The position numbers and the translations under genes were made by a program. From Glossina fuscipes (lineage: Eukaryota; Arthropoda; Insecta; Diptera; Glossinidae): DNA of 64,000 bases. Positions 9,460 through 19,501 of the stretch are shown piece by piece. The first letter of the stretch is position 1. Each line of letters starts with the position of its first letter. Where the stretch lies: NCBI RefSeq assembly GCF_014805625.2, contig NW_023998569.1:234424-298423 (forward strand), read 5' to 3'. Below the pieces are notes generated by a model. The model was not told where the DNA came from, did no database searches, and worked only from the letters and a program-made list of their open reading frames with translations.

Positions 9460-10035
9460 TCAACAAAAAATTAAAATATTAATTGCCGAAACAAAATATA
9501 GACGACTATACCGCGCGACAGAGTTGCCATACTGAGGAGAAATGCGTTTTTGAATTCTCGATTTTATATTAGGTTTTGTAGGTTGTCTGCTTACTTGGTG
9601 TGGTGTTGCTTCTTTATTTCTAGTTAAAAATTTTTCAGGCGTCATAAATTCATCTTTTGAAATGCTATCATCTAAGTCAATTTGCAATTTTTCGCTACTA
9701 TTTTTGAATATGCCGTCATTGCTCATGTTTTGGAGGAGGATTTCAGATTGTTCAATGTTAACTTTACCATTTTCTACATCAATTTTAGAAAACGCTACTT
9801 CGGGTATATGGCCAAAGTTTTGCTTAATTGGTTTTAATTTCCTTCTAATATAAGTATTCAATTCTTGTTTAATTTTGATCCATTTGTTATATTCCGAAAG
9901 GGAAACAATGTTGAAATATGGTAACATCTTTCTATTAATAAATTCTGCTGAATATTTGTCGTCCATCATCTCGTCGTATGCACTTGGGTACAACAAGATT
10001 ACTTTATTTAGCTTTGGCTTAAATTTACTAAACAT
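9460..10035 (-). CDS. Conserved Polinton-block protein of unknown function
   Basis: A 191-residue open frame starting MFSKFKPKLNKVILLYPSAYDEMM. It is rich in Lys and Asn, has an acidic middle (DLDDSISKDEF) and a basic, Pro/Arg-containing C-terminus (SRIQKRISPQYG). It directly follows the 10035 gene on the same strand. Polintons commonly carry a protein of this layout ('V-L-(V/I)-P' opening, long charged linker, basic tail) next to the small GGFL protein, of unknown function. The last ~20 residues may be read into sequence brought by the neighbouring insertion, since the original C-terminus may be the fragment at 4564-4710. The frame has no breaks. Confidence 0.55.
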   Translation of the reverse strand: MFSKFKPKLNKVILLYPSAYDEMMDDKYSAEFINRKMLPYFNIVSLSEYNKWIKIKQELNTYIRRKLKPIKQNFGHIPEVAFSKIDVENGKVNIEQSEILLQNMSNDGIFKNSSEKLQIDLDDSISKDEFMTPEKFLTRNKEATPHQVSRQPTKPNIKSRIQKRISPQYGNSVARYSRLYFVSAINILIFC

Positions 10036-10370
10036 TATCTAACAATTTTCCGATAAATCCGCTTAATAATGATTATAAGTAAGAAGCCACCACCTTCCTG
10101 CACAAGAATTTTTCTTTTAGACTTTACGGACGCGTTTGGTCTCGAGATGAACCTAAGTTCTTTTTTATACTTTTTTAAAACCTTCAAATCTTTATTTTTT
10201 AGCTTAGTGTTTCCAGCTATTGTGTTAAAGATAATCTCAGTCAAAGTTTTAATTAATTCATCATCAGCACAGTTGAGTATAGCTTTTCTTAATTTTCTAT
10301 TATTGGTTTTGAGAGCATACAGCATATGTTTGTGGTTCTCCGGTAGCTTTAAACTCTTTTTTAAGACCAT
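10035..10370 (-). CDS. Small conserved Polinton protein (KxxRKAIL ... LVQEGGGFL type)
   Basis: A 111-residue basic protein from ATG 10370. Features visible are NNRKLRKAILNCADDELIK (about residues 26-44), then NTIAGNTKLKNKDLKVLKKYKKELRF, and a C-terminal KRKILVQEGGGFLLIII followed by a basic end. A protein with exactly this sequence of features, ending in a GGFLP-type hydrophobic tail, lies beside the capsid or ATPase genes in many insect and other animal Polintons; its function is not known to me. The start overlaps the end of the ATPase frame by about 70 bases. The stop abuts the start of the next gene at 10035, so the three genes form a tight same-strand block. No breaks. Confidence 0.65.
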   Translation of the reverse strand: MVLKKSLKLPENHKHMLYALKTNNRKLRKAILNCADDELIKTLTEIIFNTIAGNTKLKNKDLKVLKKYKKELRFISRPNASVKSKRKILVQEGGGFLLIIIIKRIYRKIVR

Positions 10371-10997
10371 TTTCTCCGGTATCACAGAAGCAATAGCAAA
10401 AATTCGGTTTAAATATGTTCGTTCTGTACCTTAATAAATCATATACGCTTTGTGTAAGGCCGATTAATAAATAACCGTGAGGTTTGCTAGTCACGTCTTT
10501 ATATATTCTCATAAGTTCAGATGAATTTTCTGGATGAATTTGCCTTGCTAAATGTTGAAACTGTAAGATATCTCTAGGATTTTTAAACACAACTACATAT
10601 TTTGAATTCAATGAAATATCTCTTGTGTGCGACGATTTGTGAAATATGTTTTGTGTTACTACAATGATAGAAAAATTCCTATGGCATGACCCCTTTGTGA
10701 AAAGTTCACAAACCGTTTTGTTGAAAGCTCCCATCATTAAGTCATCGAGTACGACGATAGTTGGTTCGTTGAGAACATTTTCCAAATTTTCTGGTATTCC
10801 ATTGTTATATTCACTATGCGCAACATTATTTATAACAGGTTTCGCATTTTCTTCACCATAACACCAAATTATTCGATCAATTTTCACATTAATTAAGAAA
10901 TCCTTATTGTGAATAAGATTTTTCAAAAATTTTGTTTGCCTGACCCTGATGGTCCACTAATAAGCATACTAAATGGATGGTAAAACTGATAAAACAT
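10300..10997 (-). pseudogene. Polinton FtsK/A32-type genome-packaging ATPase, one frameshift
   Basis: ATG 10997 opens a short frame reaching a Walker A motif (GPSGSGK, about 10940-10960). One base is missing in the A-run just after it (about 10937), and the rest continues in another frame from 10926 to 10300: Walker B with TIVVLDDLM, then FSIIVVTQNIF (the sensor-type strand with Gln), FKNPRDILQFQHLARQ, and a C-terminal HGYLLIGL. This is the HerA/FtsK-superfamily motor that pumps DNA into capsids in Polintons, adintoviruses and NCLDVs. Length (about 230 residues) matches the family. A single missing A in a homopolymer could equally be an assembly error. Confidence 0.82.
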
Positions 10998-12137
10998 GTT
11001 GTCTTGTTAATTATAAATTAGAGAATAAACTAGGACTTCATAGAATTCATCATTTTATAAATTTTTATTTATTTAATCTTAAGTAATAACTTCAGTTTGA
11101 GTTTGAGTTTGAGTTTGAGTTTTTTTTTAAGATAGATAAAAAGTTTATATAAATTGTTAAGAGCACATCTAAATTTAAAATCATTTCAATGATGTGGGCA
11201 GTTAGTAAAATAGTTAGGCAGTTTTCTCAAAGCTGTTTGAGTGTCCACGAATATCACTTTAGATTTTAAATATTTTTCAAGAAATTCTTGTTTTTCTCAC
11301 GACTAAAACGTACTCATAACTATTCAAGGGAGATAGAATGTCACCTAAGCAGGAATAGTCTATAGCCAGACGATCGCCCCTATATATACTACTGTAATGA
11401 TAAAAATGCTAATACTCATGACGTAATAGCGTAAGTGGTGAGGTAAATGTTGTATTATGCTTTGGAAGGATTCCCTATACTGCTCGGCTGCAGAACGGCA
11501 AGTCTTTCCGTCTCATAGATTTGCCAATGAATCTCGGCATGAGACGGTCCCTAAAACTTTAACTTGGGCGGATTTAACGCCTATTACTTTGTTAGCGAAT
11601 TAAACGCTTGGTTATTTTGAATTGCTTAATAACAATTAAAATTCTTTATTGAGAAGTGCACTATTTATGCTCAATTCTAACAGGTGACTTAATGCTAACG
11701 TAATCACTAATTAATTGGGGCGACTGGCATCGTATTGCATCGTAATGCAATACCCAGCCAGTTACAGTGCGACAAAATTTTTGTTTTTCTTTTTTGCAAA
11801 TTCAGCATAATTCTATCGCACTTCAAAGTGGATGCATATGACGGTATGCGATCATACTACACTACTCATTCTAACAATTCAATTGTTTTTAATAGTGACT
11901 TTAATAAAAGGAATTAAGATTATGAGATTATGAGACACGATAAAGTGAGTCAAGGGTAAACATATATGTGTTAAATAAGAAAATTTATTATACTAACTCA
12001 CAGAAAACTTGAATCATGGAAGTTATTGGGATTGGGTGAGATATGGCCAATGAAGATTTAATGGCAATTGATATGAAAGTTCAACATATTAATCGTACAA
12101 GTTTCGGTCTCTCTGGCATTTGATGTTTTCACATATT

Positions 12138-12201
12138 AAACACAACCATTTGGTTGCGACTAAGTTTATTTTCAATTTATAAACACAACCATTTGGTTGC
12201 G
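12138..12201. repeat. Two identical 21-bp copies carrying a palindrome, 43-bp period
   Basis: AAACACAACCATTTGGTTGCG occurs at 12138-12158 and 12181-12201. Each holds the inverted repeat CAACCA-TT-TGGTTG. The spacer is unrelated A/T-rich sequence. Confidence 0.85.
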
Positions 12202-12560
12202 CAATACCATAATCAGCTGTTGATTTTTTAATTGAATAAACGCAATTATTAAAATCAAGTAAAAAAGCTGTAATTTAAAGAACGTCTTCGGATTTATTGA
12301 TTAAAACAAACAGACAAAGGGCGAAATTATTAACATGATGGTGATCTCAAGAAATTAACCTTCGTACCACATCTAAACAAACTTTGTTTGTGCAAGTCGA
12401 AGCGGAACAAGAATATAGTTTTAATTGCCGCCTATGTTGAAAGATATTTGTCATAAAATCATAAAACTAAAAAGCGCATGATTAATTTGAAAAGTGAGTT
12501 AGCTGGTTTCTGGGCGAAAGTATTCGCACGTATAAATGTCCATTTTAACTGTTATATATA

Positions 12561-12754
12561 TAAGATTATGTATTATATAAAACCACTTGCATGAATATAT
12601 CGAAGAATTAACAGGAAATATTCAAAAATATGCGAAAATCGAACGCCAGGTCTCTAAAAATTTACTAAAACTAGTCAGGATGCGTTCAAGGGGAGATAAA
12701 TGCTCTTTTTTTATATACTTATATAAATAAGATTATATATTATATAAAACCACT
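12561..12754. repeat. 27-bp direct repeat, 167-bp spacing
   Basis: TAAGATTAT(G/A)TATTATATAAAACCACT occurs at 12561-12587 and 12728-12754 with one difference. Low-complexity AT content makes the match less striking than its length suggests, but the shared AAAACCACT end is not simple. Confidence 0.7.
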
Positions 12755-13395
12755 AATAATATACATATAACACTTATGCAAAAAATTATTAATAACAATA
12801 ACTGCTGATATTTATGCATATTATCGGGAATCTTTCAAATAAAAATATTTTAAAAAAAATATTTTTCAATTGATTGTTTACAACGATAACACCATTTTTA
12901 AAGGCAAGTAACGTTCTTTTCATGAAATATTTAATGTTTTATGTATTGTTTTTCTTTCGAAATTGCTGTGGTGTCTTTAGCCTATGTGCTTACATACATT
13001 TCTTCGCATCTTTGCTGCATGTAAGATCTTGCTGACGGCTCTGTTCATTTTCTCGTCTTCCAAGACTTAAATACAACTTCAGTTATCTATAATATCGCCG
13101 TGACTTCTATTGTTTCAAATATTTCCTGGTATATTTCAAAATAACACTGGCTGGTGTTATAAAGCATCTAGAAATTTTAAGTTTTCTTGTTCATTGCGCG
13201 GAGGAGCTGACACCTTCGTACGTCAATATGTTTTCGTCCTCGGTCTCCCTCCAATTTATCCCCTGCAGCAGCATGAACAGCGCGGAAACAAATAAATTTA
13301 TGCGGGGCGTACTCCCGCTTCCGTAGGAACCTCCTCGCGAGAAAAAGTCAATCTTTGCCGACATAGTTGATTGTACACGTTTCGGTATCTCTATC

Positions 13396-14001
13396 TAAAT
13401 ATTTCATATACTTGGTGGAACGCTTTGTGTACCTCCGCTTTCTGAAACGGCGGTTGCAAGAATTCTGAGGTGAGGATGCAGTTGTCCATAGGATCCTTGG
13501 TGACAATTCTACCGCTCACCTCCTTGCAGGCATCTTCTTCACACTGCGCGGCGAATCGAATAACAGGCGTACCCGGTGTGTGCTGCCATTAACTTGTCTT
13601 CTGCTGTATACTCTGCTTAAGAATTTCTTCAACATATTATTATTGCATATATTTCTATCGCAGACGATAGCTCGGACGTCGAGCCCAATATCTTCCGCGA
13701 GTTGTAAATTCTCCTGTACCCTTATACTTGCAACCAATGGATTAAAAAAGCTCTTATTCGCATATCCGCATTCGCATATCCCATGTAGTCGATCCTCTGG
13801 CCGCGAATAAACGGTTTGTCTATTTGTGCATACGTCATCGAGATTTATTTGTACAATTTTATCGCGGACAGTTAACTCCTCCATGAGTTTTTCCAGCGCC
13901 TCGTTGCTGTTGTCCACAGCTTCCGGGCACACTTCGCGCCGCCGTTTCTTTTGCGCAGGCGCTGCGGCCGCCGATGTGGACGGCATATCGAGATCATGCA
14001 A
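13396..14001 (-). pseudogene. P-element/THAP9-like transposase relic
   Basis: A 161-codon frame at 13516-14001, continuing after a shift near 13530 for about 40 more codons (DACKEVSGRIVTKDPMDN onward) to a stop near 13396. Visible pattern: INLDDV (candidate first acidic residue), then DRLHGICECGYA, then LAEDIGLDVRAIVCD followed by N and M, then RVRLLFDSPRSVKKM. The order D...(D-x-(L/V)-x-G)...(GL-V-AI-CD)...(FD-P-x-x-x-K) recalls the RNase H-like core of P-element and THAP9 transposases. The spacing is shorter than in intact members and the THAP domain is absent. The stretch 13000-14000 is less AT-rich than its surroundings. It could also be a fast-evolving host gene. Confidence 0.4.
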
Positions 14002-14800
14002 ACTCGGCCTCTCTGGCGTATTTTGCCCGTCATAATCCTCCTAGATTATATCCATACATTTCTCGACAAACGATTCGAAAGTACTCTCGTTGTTTCTATG
14101 GCTAAACTATTCTCTACTTCCATGAAACAATCGTACCTTAAAAATTAGCTGTATTATCTAAAGTTGCATAAGATTGTTTCAAATCGTTAAAATAATTCTT
14201 CGGTTTTTTTCAATAAATATTTATGTTTATATGTTAACCAAAAAAAAAACTTCCGAATAATTTTTGCTTTCTGCCTCAGCTATTATTTAAATTTTCAACT
14301 TTTGAATATGTAAGAAAAGTAAGAGTGTTTGATTTTATTTAATTTTCTCAACAGGTGATATTTGAAAAAGTTGTAAATCGAAAATTGAAGCCATTGCCAC
14401 GTTAATGCTCTCATAAGTTAGTAGTAATTAGCGATTAGAATTTAATTTTGTAAATTATTTAATCATTCCGCTAATGTAATCTAGTTAAAACGACATAAAC
14501 TCACTTTTGAGTTTTTCATGTCCCAATCACTGTCTTTGTGTACAAGCATTACAAAACCATATTTTGTGAATAAAAGCAAAAAATAATGTACGATCAATGC
14601 GTTACTTTTCAGCTGGATTATAACGGCTTAAGAGCCAAGAAATTTAGAGATTGGAACAATTGAAAAACATGTGCCCTATTAATTATTATAAGAACGAAAT
14701 TAACATCAATAACAAAATTAAAATGTACTGTATTCACAGAGTTTTTATATTTCTTTCTCGAAGATTCCTTATTACGATAGCTTACTTTAATTTCTTCAAA
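14002..14800. other. Non-coding AT-rich spacer
   Basis: No gene, RNA or repeat is recognised here. It consists of A/T-rich DNA with short homopolymers. Confidence 0.4.
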
Positions 14801-15118
14801 TCATGAACTTGCAGCACTTTGCTCTTTGAGCTGTTCCAAACGCTTAGCTAATCGTCCTTGAGCCAAACGCCGATTTTTAGCTATGCGAGCCATTTGCTCA
14901 GATGTCAACTCCTTCACTATTTGTTCCGTAATTGCTTGAGGTTTTGGTAAAAGTTTATCCTTATCATTAAAATTATCCCCACGTGTATAAGGAGTAGACA
15001 TCGCCGCATGGTCTTTAAAAAAGCTGGGTGTAGTGAAGTTAATACTACCGAAGGAATCACCTTCAATTGTATATTTACTGCTGCTTTGATTTCATATGTT
15101 TTCTTTTGAATTCGCCAT
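14801..15118 (-). pseudogene. Tipin-like C-terminal fragment with RPA-binding-type motif, one internal stop
   Basis: The frame from ATG 15118 is stopped by TGA at 15092-15094 (codon 9) and then runs open to 14801, about 97 codons. The middle has INFTTPSFFKDHAAMSTP; the C-terminus has LTSEQMARIAKNRRLAQGR followed by a basic helix. The LTxEQ-x-x-RI-x-x-NR-x-x-A pattern is the RPA32-binding helix found in TIPIN, SMARCAL1 and UNG2. Position at the C-terminus and the preceding TPSF segment fit TIPIN, the replication-fork protection partner of Timeless; the Swi3 domain is missing. The fragment abuts the eIF1AD relic head to head 80 bases away. Identity is moderate; SMARCAL1-type proteins carry the motif at the N-terminus, which argues against them. 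Confidence 0.45.
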
Positions 15119-15196
15119 GCCGACCTTTGATTTCTTGATGAGCGATGCTTGTTTTTCCCCACATTTTCATATTTTTATTGATTCTCATTACATTTT

Positions 15197-15744
15197 AGGG
15201 CTCAGCCGGCAAAATATGATAAAATAAAGGAAATGATCCAAGATCCTAAAGATGGTCAACAAATAGTGCGAATTATTTCTAGTCGAGATAACAATGTTCA
15301 CGAAGGTGAAACGGCCGATACGGAAACTGAGAATTTTCTGGGTAAATGGAATAAGTTCTAATATCACACATGAAGAGACTTTTTTTATCGTTTGATAATG
15401 TAACTATGCCCACAAAATTCAGAAAAAAACTTTGGAATTAAACGAAGCGATTTCATTCTAGTGGAACCAATGGAAGAAGGCGATAAAGTTAAAGCAGAGA
15501 TTTGTAAGTTCTTAACAGCCGAACAAATCAGGCAATTCATCAAGACTGGTATTTGGCCGGAATGCTTTAAGAGATAACGAATGGACGTTACGCAAGTAAT
15601 TATGTTAAAGAAACTTGTGATGAAAACGTAGAGGGATTCGAAGAAAAATTCAGTGGACCTTGTCATTTATTTCCGAATAGAAATCGGCCAAGCCTTTTAG
15701 TAGCATTTGAAGATGAAAGTACAAGTTCAGAAGACGACAGCTAA
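15197..15744 (+). pseudogene. eIF1AD: eIF1AD (S1-like RNA-binding) gene copy, frameshifted
   Basis: Three pieces in order. 15197-15343 encodes KEMIQDPKDGQQIVRIISSRDNNVHE..ETA ... ENFL, followed by GTAAATGG and about 60 bases of apparent intron. 15404-15573 encodes TMPTKFRKKLW, then after one extra base the KRSDFILVEPMEEGDKVKAEI block and IKTGIWPECF. After another shift, 15614-15744 encodes a C-terminal LFPNRNRP and an acidic SSEDDS end. This order matches EIF1AD (OB-fold eIF1A domain, nuclear RNA-binding protein). A TTTTAG acceptor precedes the first piece, but the acceptor of the internal intron lacks a proper AG (TGATAATG), so splicing looks broken. With two shifts in addition, this is a decayed copy of a genomic, not cDNA-derived, gene. 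Confidence 0.82.
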
Positions 15745-17681
15745 CTTAAATGCTTACCAATTTACATAGCAAAATGTGCAGAATAGGTATTTTTAATATG
15801 TACCATGTAACTCGATCACATTTATTTTTATAATTTTCTTTCTACTCGAGAAAGTCGTTAATTGCATATTTAAGTATTAGAAAAAAATGTGCTTGACAAT
15901 AAATGATAAATGTGAATTCAAAAAAAAAAAATCACGAAAAGAAACGACGTAGGGAATTTAAAAGTATTGATCTTTGTGTGATTGCTACTTCTGAAATGCA
16001 ATCATCATGACTAAAAAAAAAAACCTTGAGCGGGGTTTTAAGTTAGTATATCAATAATTTTTAATAGTTGTAAAGTTGCATTTTCTTGTCTATTTTAAGA
16101 AATTATCTGCTATAGACTGTAAAAGATAAATAAAAATTAAAAACGGTTCATAATAATTGACTCTTTTTTTTTTTTCTTAACAAGTAAGTGCAAAGTGGCT
16201 ACTTAAACATTAAACAAAGGTTTGAATTTGTTTCTGCCATTCCTTCTAAGTACCAAACATTGGCATATTGTCTTAGGAACAGTTCATAGATGCATGTATG
16301 CACAGAGGGTGTATCGACTACTAAAGAAATATGTTTCAGGGACTTCATCTAATAACAATGACATATGCATCGATATTACTTTACCAGTAACTTCGTCTAC
16401 TGTAAAGTAAAAAAGTTTTTTTTTTAATATTTAAAATTTTTTCAAAAATTAAATGAAGAGGCTTTATTAAAGTCTTAGGAATGTACGTAACGGAAGACGT
16501 GAAAGACGTGACGAATTCTCCCAACAAGTGAAAGACGGAATTGTAATTGCTTGCAAGGACAAGCAAAAAAGGAATTTGACCGCCCTCAAAATCAGTTCCA
16601 TGTATAAAAATTCGGCACTTTAGAGAGTAAGCGTATAAAAATTCGGTACTTTAGAGAATAAGCGTACATGCTTGTTTACACTTCTCAATAATTGAACATG
16701 TGTTTGTATAAAAATTGCCAACATATGAGAGTAAGCGTATAAAAATTGCGTTTGTATGGAGAGACCATACAAGTGTAATTATTTTATATTAGTTGCGCTC
16801 TTCTCTCGTATGACAAAATTAAAAATAGAAAGGCCCGAGAAGAACAGTAAATTTTTCACATTTTTTCCCTGTAAATCACTTTTTCATCAATGTTGAGAAA
16901 AGTTTTATTAACATATTTTCGGTTTTTTAAATTTTACATCATTTAAATAATTATCAAAAACAAATTAAACTTAAATATAATTTAAATACCATATCTTTTT
17001 TTGTTCTTCCGATTATGTACACAACAAATACAATATATAAAAATTTTACCGTTTATATCTTCTTGCACAGTAGTCATGTTTACGTACGTGTGTGTGCGTG
17101 CTCTTTTTCTCTTTTTTTTTTTTTAAATGGCAAATATTTTTAAATTGTAATTATCAGTATCATTATTAAAATTTTCAAACTGGACGGCTCATATGGAACT
17201 CTATAAAATTCTATATATATCTATATAATTAGACATTAAAGTGAAAATAAAAGTAGATATTGTGTGAACTTTGGCTGCTTTTCATTTTTTATTCAAATAC
17301 TTTTTATTTTTTACTAATTTATTTACATATATCCTACAAAATAGAGCTTTTATAAAAAACAAAGTTTCAAAGTCTGATTTACGAAAATGCTAACTGAAAG
17401 CAGAAAGATATTCGAATAAAAATTCCTTAACGAAATTAACTAAATTTTGAAAAAAAACAAATTACAAAAGATTTCGGGAATGATTTTACATACAAAAGCA
17501 CACATGCATAATATGACATATATTTACTATGCATAAAATGTATAAAAAATGCAAGAATATGGGGAAGACATCTACAGCTTTAGTATTTTAATTAAGCTAA
17601 ATATGGATAAAAAAGTAAAGTGAACAAAATGTAGTTCTTGTAATTTCGTTTTTATAAGTACAATTACATTAAAATTAACGT
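15745..17681. other. Non-coding AT-rich region with a TATA-bearing repeat
   Basis: No gene recognised. The only structure is the 31-bp repeat at 16602-16760. Homopolymer A and T runs are frequent. Confidence 0.4.
16602..16760 (+). repeat. 31-bp repeat, four units, each starting GTATAAAAAT
   Basis: Two near-identical tandem units (16602-16632, 16633-16663; GTATAAAAATTCGG...AGAGTAAGC), a 42-base spacer, then two diverged units (16706-16736 and a partial one from 16737). Every unit begins with the TATA-like GTATAAAAATT and all complete units end AG(A/T)AAGC. Confidence 0.8.
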
Positions 17682-17990
17682 CTACGGGCAATGAGTATCC
17701 GGTCCATTTCTACATTTCATTAAGAGGTTAACCATGCCTTCCAATTTTAAGGTGCGTGTTTCGGTATTGTAGAGATTCGTTTGCAGGCGATTAATATCAA
17801 ATTGCTGTTTCTCCAGATTAATTAAACGACTTTTCAATATATCCACCATTTTATAGGTATTCTGCACGGTTTTCTCCAAGTCGTGTGAACCTATTTTTTT
17901 TTTTTTTTTTGCAACTTTTTTGATCATCTTGCAATAGGAAGCCTTCGCGGCATTTAGAATAATATGAACCCATAGTTTCATTTCTTCGTA
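17682..17990 (-). CDS. Possible last exon with a coiled-coil C-terminus
   Basis: The minus-strand frame ends at TAG/TAA 17682 and encodes a heptad-like helix (LEKTVQNTYKMVDILKSRL.., then LEKQQFDINRLQTNLYNTETRTLKLEGMV) closing with a Cys and Pro-containing tail. Hydrophobic spacing fits a coiled coil of about 55 residues. Upstream of it an A/T-run and TAG could be an acceptor, and a neighbouring frame (17851-18090) is open too. I do not recognise the protein. It may be the terminal exon of a gene lying to the right on the minus strand, or a chance frame. Confidence 0.22.
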   Translation of the reverse strand, partial: YEEMKLWVHIILNAAKASYCKMIKKVAKKKKKIGSHDLEKTVQNTYKMVDILKSRLINLEKQQFDINRLQTNLYNTETRTLKLEGMVNLLMKCRNGPDTHCP

Positions 17991-19405
17991 ATAATAAATA
18001 AAATATACCAATTAATTCATTTAAGGTTAAAAGCGATATAATCGATTCCAAAATGCGATTTAAACAACTCGTAATAGTGCATCGTTTCATATCTTCTGCA
18101 ATTTTCGAGAGTTAAGCAAAAAAAAAAAAATCAAGCATTTCACCAATTTTCTCGATTAAATTTTATATTGCTCTTCTCAATCATTTGGTAACTTGAGAGA
18201 GCGAGTGTTTGAACTTCGAATTTGTTCTTTGAATAATTCAATAAAGAAAAAATGCATTTCGCGCATTATCAGCGCCATCTACTATCATATGGAATAATAA
18301 ATGGTGAAATAAAAATGTATGAAGCAAATACAAGCTGGAATGGAGAGAAAGCAACGCAGGATGTGCATAAACATATTTACCTCGAAAATTTTGTTTTCTT
18401 AAAATGGGAATGTGAATACGGTAGACGCTGCAACCGCCGTAGATTAGTTTGTTCCTAATAATACCATCGATATGGGTGTCAAATTAAAAGAACTTGGAGA
18501 GTAGAATGCGAAAAATGTAGTGGTGGATATGAGAGTTTCGACTGCCAACGATTTTAACTTTCTTACGTGTTTTGTGGTATCGTTATGTGGGTAACAGTAT
18601 TAAGTGAAGTGACGTAGGGTACTTAATGGCGCGCTGTTCACAAGCGTTTTTTAATTTTTTTTTAAATAGTTAAGTGTCTTTATGGTCGACTCACGCGCAC
18701 TTTTAAGCTTTTCCACAAAATCGATCCCGAAAAAAATCCCTTCAAGTTGCAATTATTTAGCTGCACAATTAATTCAGCGTAATTTCCAATATCAAAAACG
18801 AACAAAAATATAGAAGGAAGGCAGAATTTTATGCTTATGCCTTTACCGGCGCTTTTAGCGTTAATGAAAGGAAGAAGAAAATCGATTGAACAGACTCAAA
18901 AAACCTATGGGTATTGAATTCACGATACGCTTTAGCACGTATAGCTTCTTGCTTGGTTGGTGGGTACAATTAATAAGTCTTATCTGTTTATTTAACAATA
19001 CTCTATTATAGCTCATGCTGTAATGATCGCTTATTAGTTTATGATGATTTAATCTAAGAAGTACTTGAAGGCAATCTTGCTTGTAGTTTTGTTGGATTAG
19101 TTTTATCAAAAAATATCTGCAGGGAAGGGGATCATATATATCCCTTTTCTTGTCCAAAAACTTTTGGCCATCTTACAGTAGAGTTTTTATATATTTATTT
19201 TTCTAATTTTTTCTGCGTTTTTAAAAGTAAATAAATTAATCAGCCTTCGTGTCCCATACTTTTGACTAAACGACTTGTATGTACTGAGGGGTGTGTATGT
19301 ATGTAAATGTGTAAGATATAAAAAAAATAATATATCTAGGTGCCTGATTCTCAACGAAGATTTCTTTCTTCTCAATATTATCTGCAAATTTTTTTCTCTC
19401 AAAAC

Positions 19406-19501
19406 TCAATATTGATAGTTCTTTGGGAACACAGCTCGCGCCGGCAAATAGGTCGGGTCTTGTTGATTCCGATAACGACGAGCTAAAAAGACGGCAAGCA
19501 G
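19406..19501 (-). CDS. TSPAN13/31-type tetraspanin, alternative (distal) last exon
   Basis: After a TTTTTTTTTCAG acceptor (AG at 19503-19502), 31 codons in phase 0 encode LLAVFLARRYRNQQDPTYLP and an aromatic tail ending in Tyr, then TGA. The segment completes transmembrane helix 4 and the cytosolic tail. RYRNQxDP is the same signature as in the proximal last exon at 22829-22903. The upstream common exon ends in phase 0, so either exon can complete the protein. The two tails differ (31 and 24 residues), and this one ends in NYQY, a possible Tyr-based sorting or PDZ-type end; that is inference. Confidence 0.8.
   Translation of the reverse strand: MLAVFLARRYRNQQDPTYLPARAVFPKNYQY

Larger units (their letters stand above)
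10998..13395. other. Non-coding, AT-rich right flank of the Polinton block
   Basis: No gene recognised on either strand. It contains a run of about five TTTGAG hexamers (11093-11122), the 43-bp-spaced palindromic repeats at 12138-12201, and the 27-bp direct repeats at 12561 and 12728. I looked for polymerase B, integrase or an inverted copy of the 1-242 repeat and saw none. Confidence 0.5.

Noticed and set aside
10069..10434. 121-codon plus-strand frame opposite the small Polinton gene
   Set aside because: Antisense of the conserved 10035-10370 gene and of the ATPase C-terminus.
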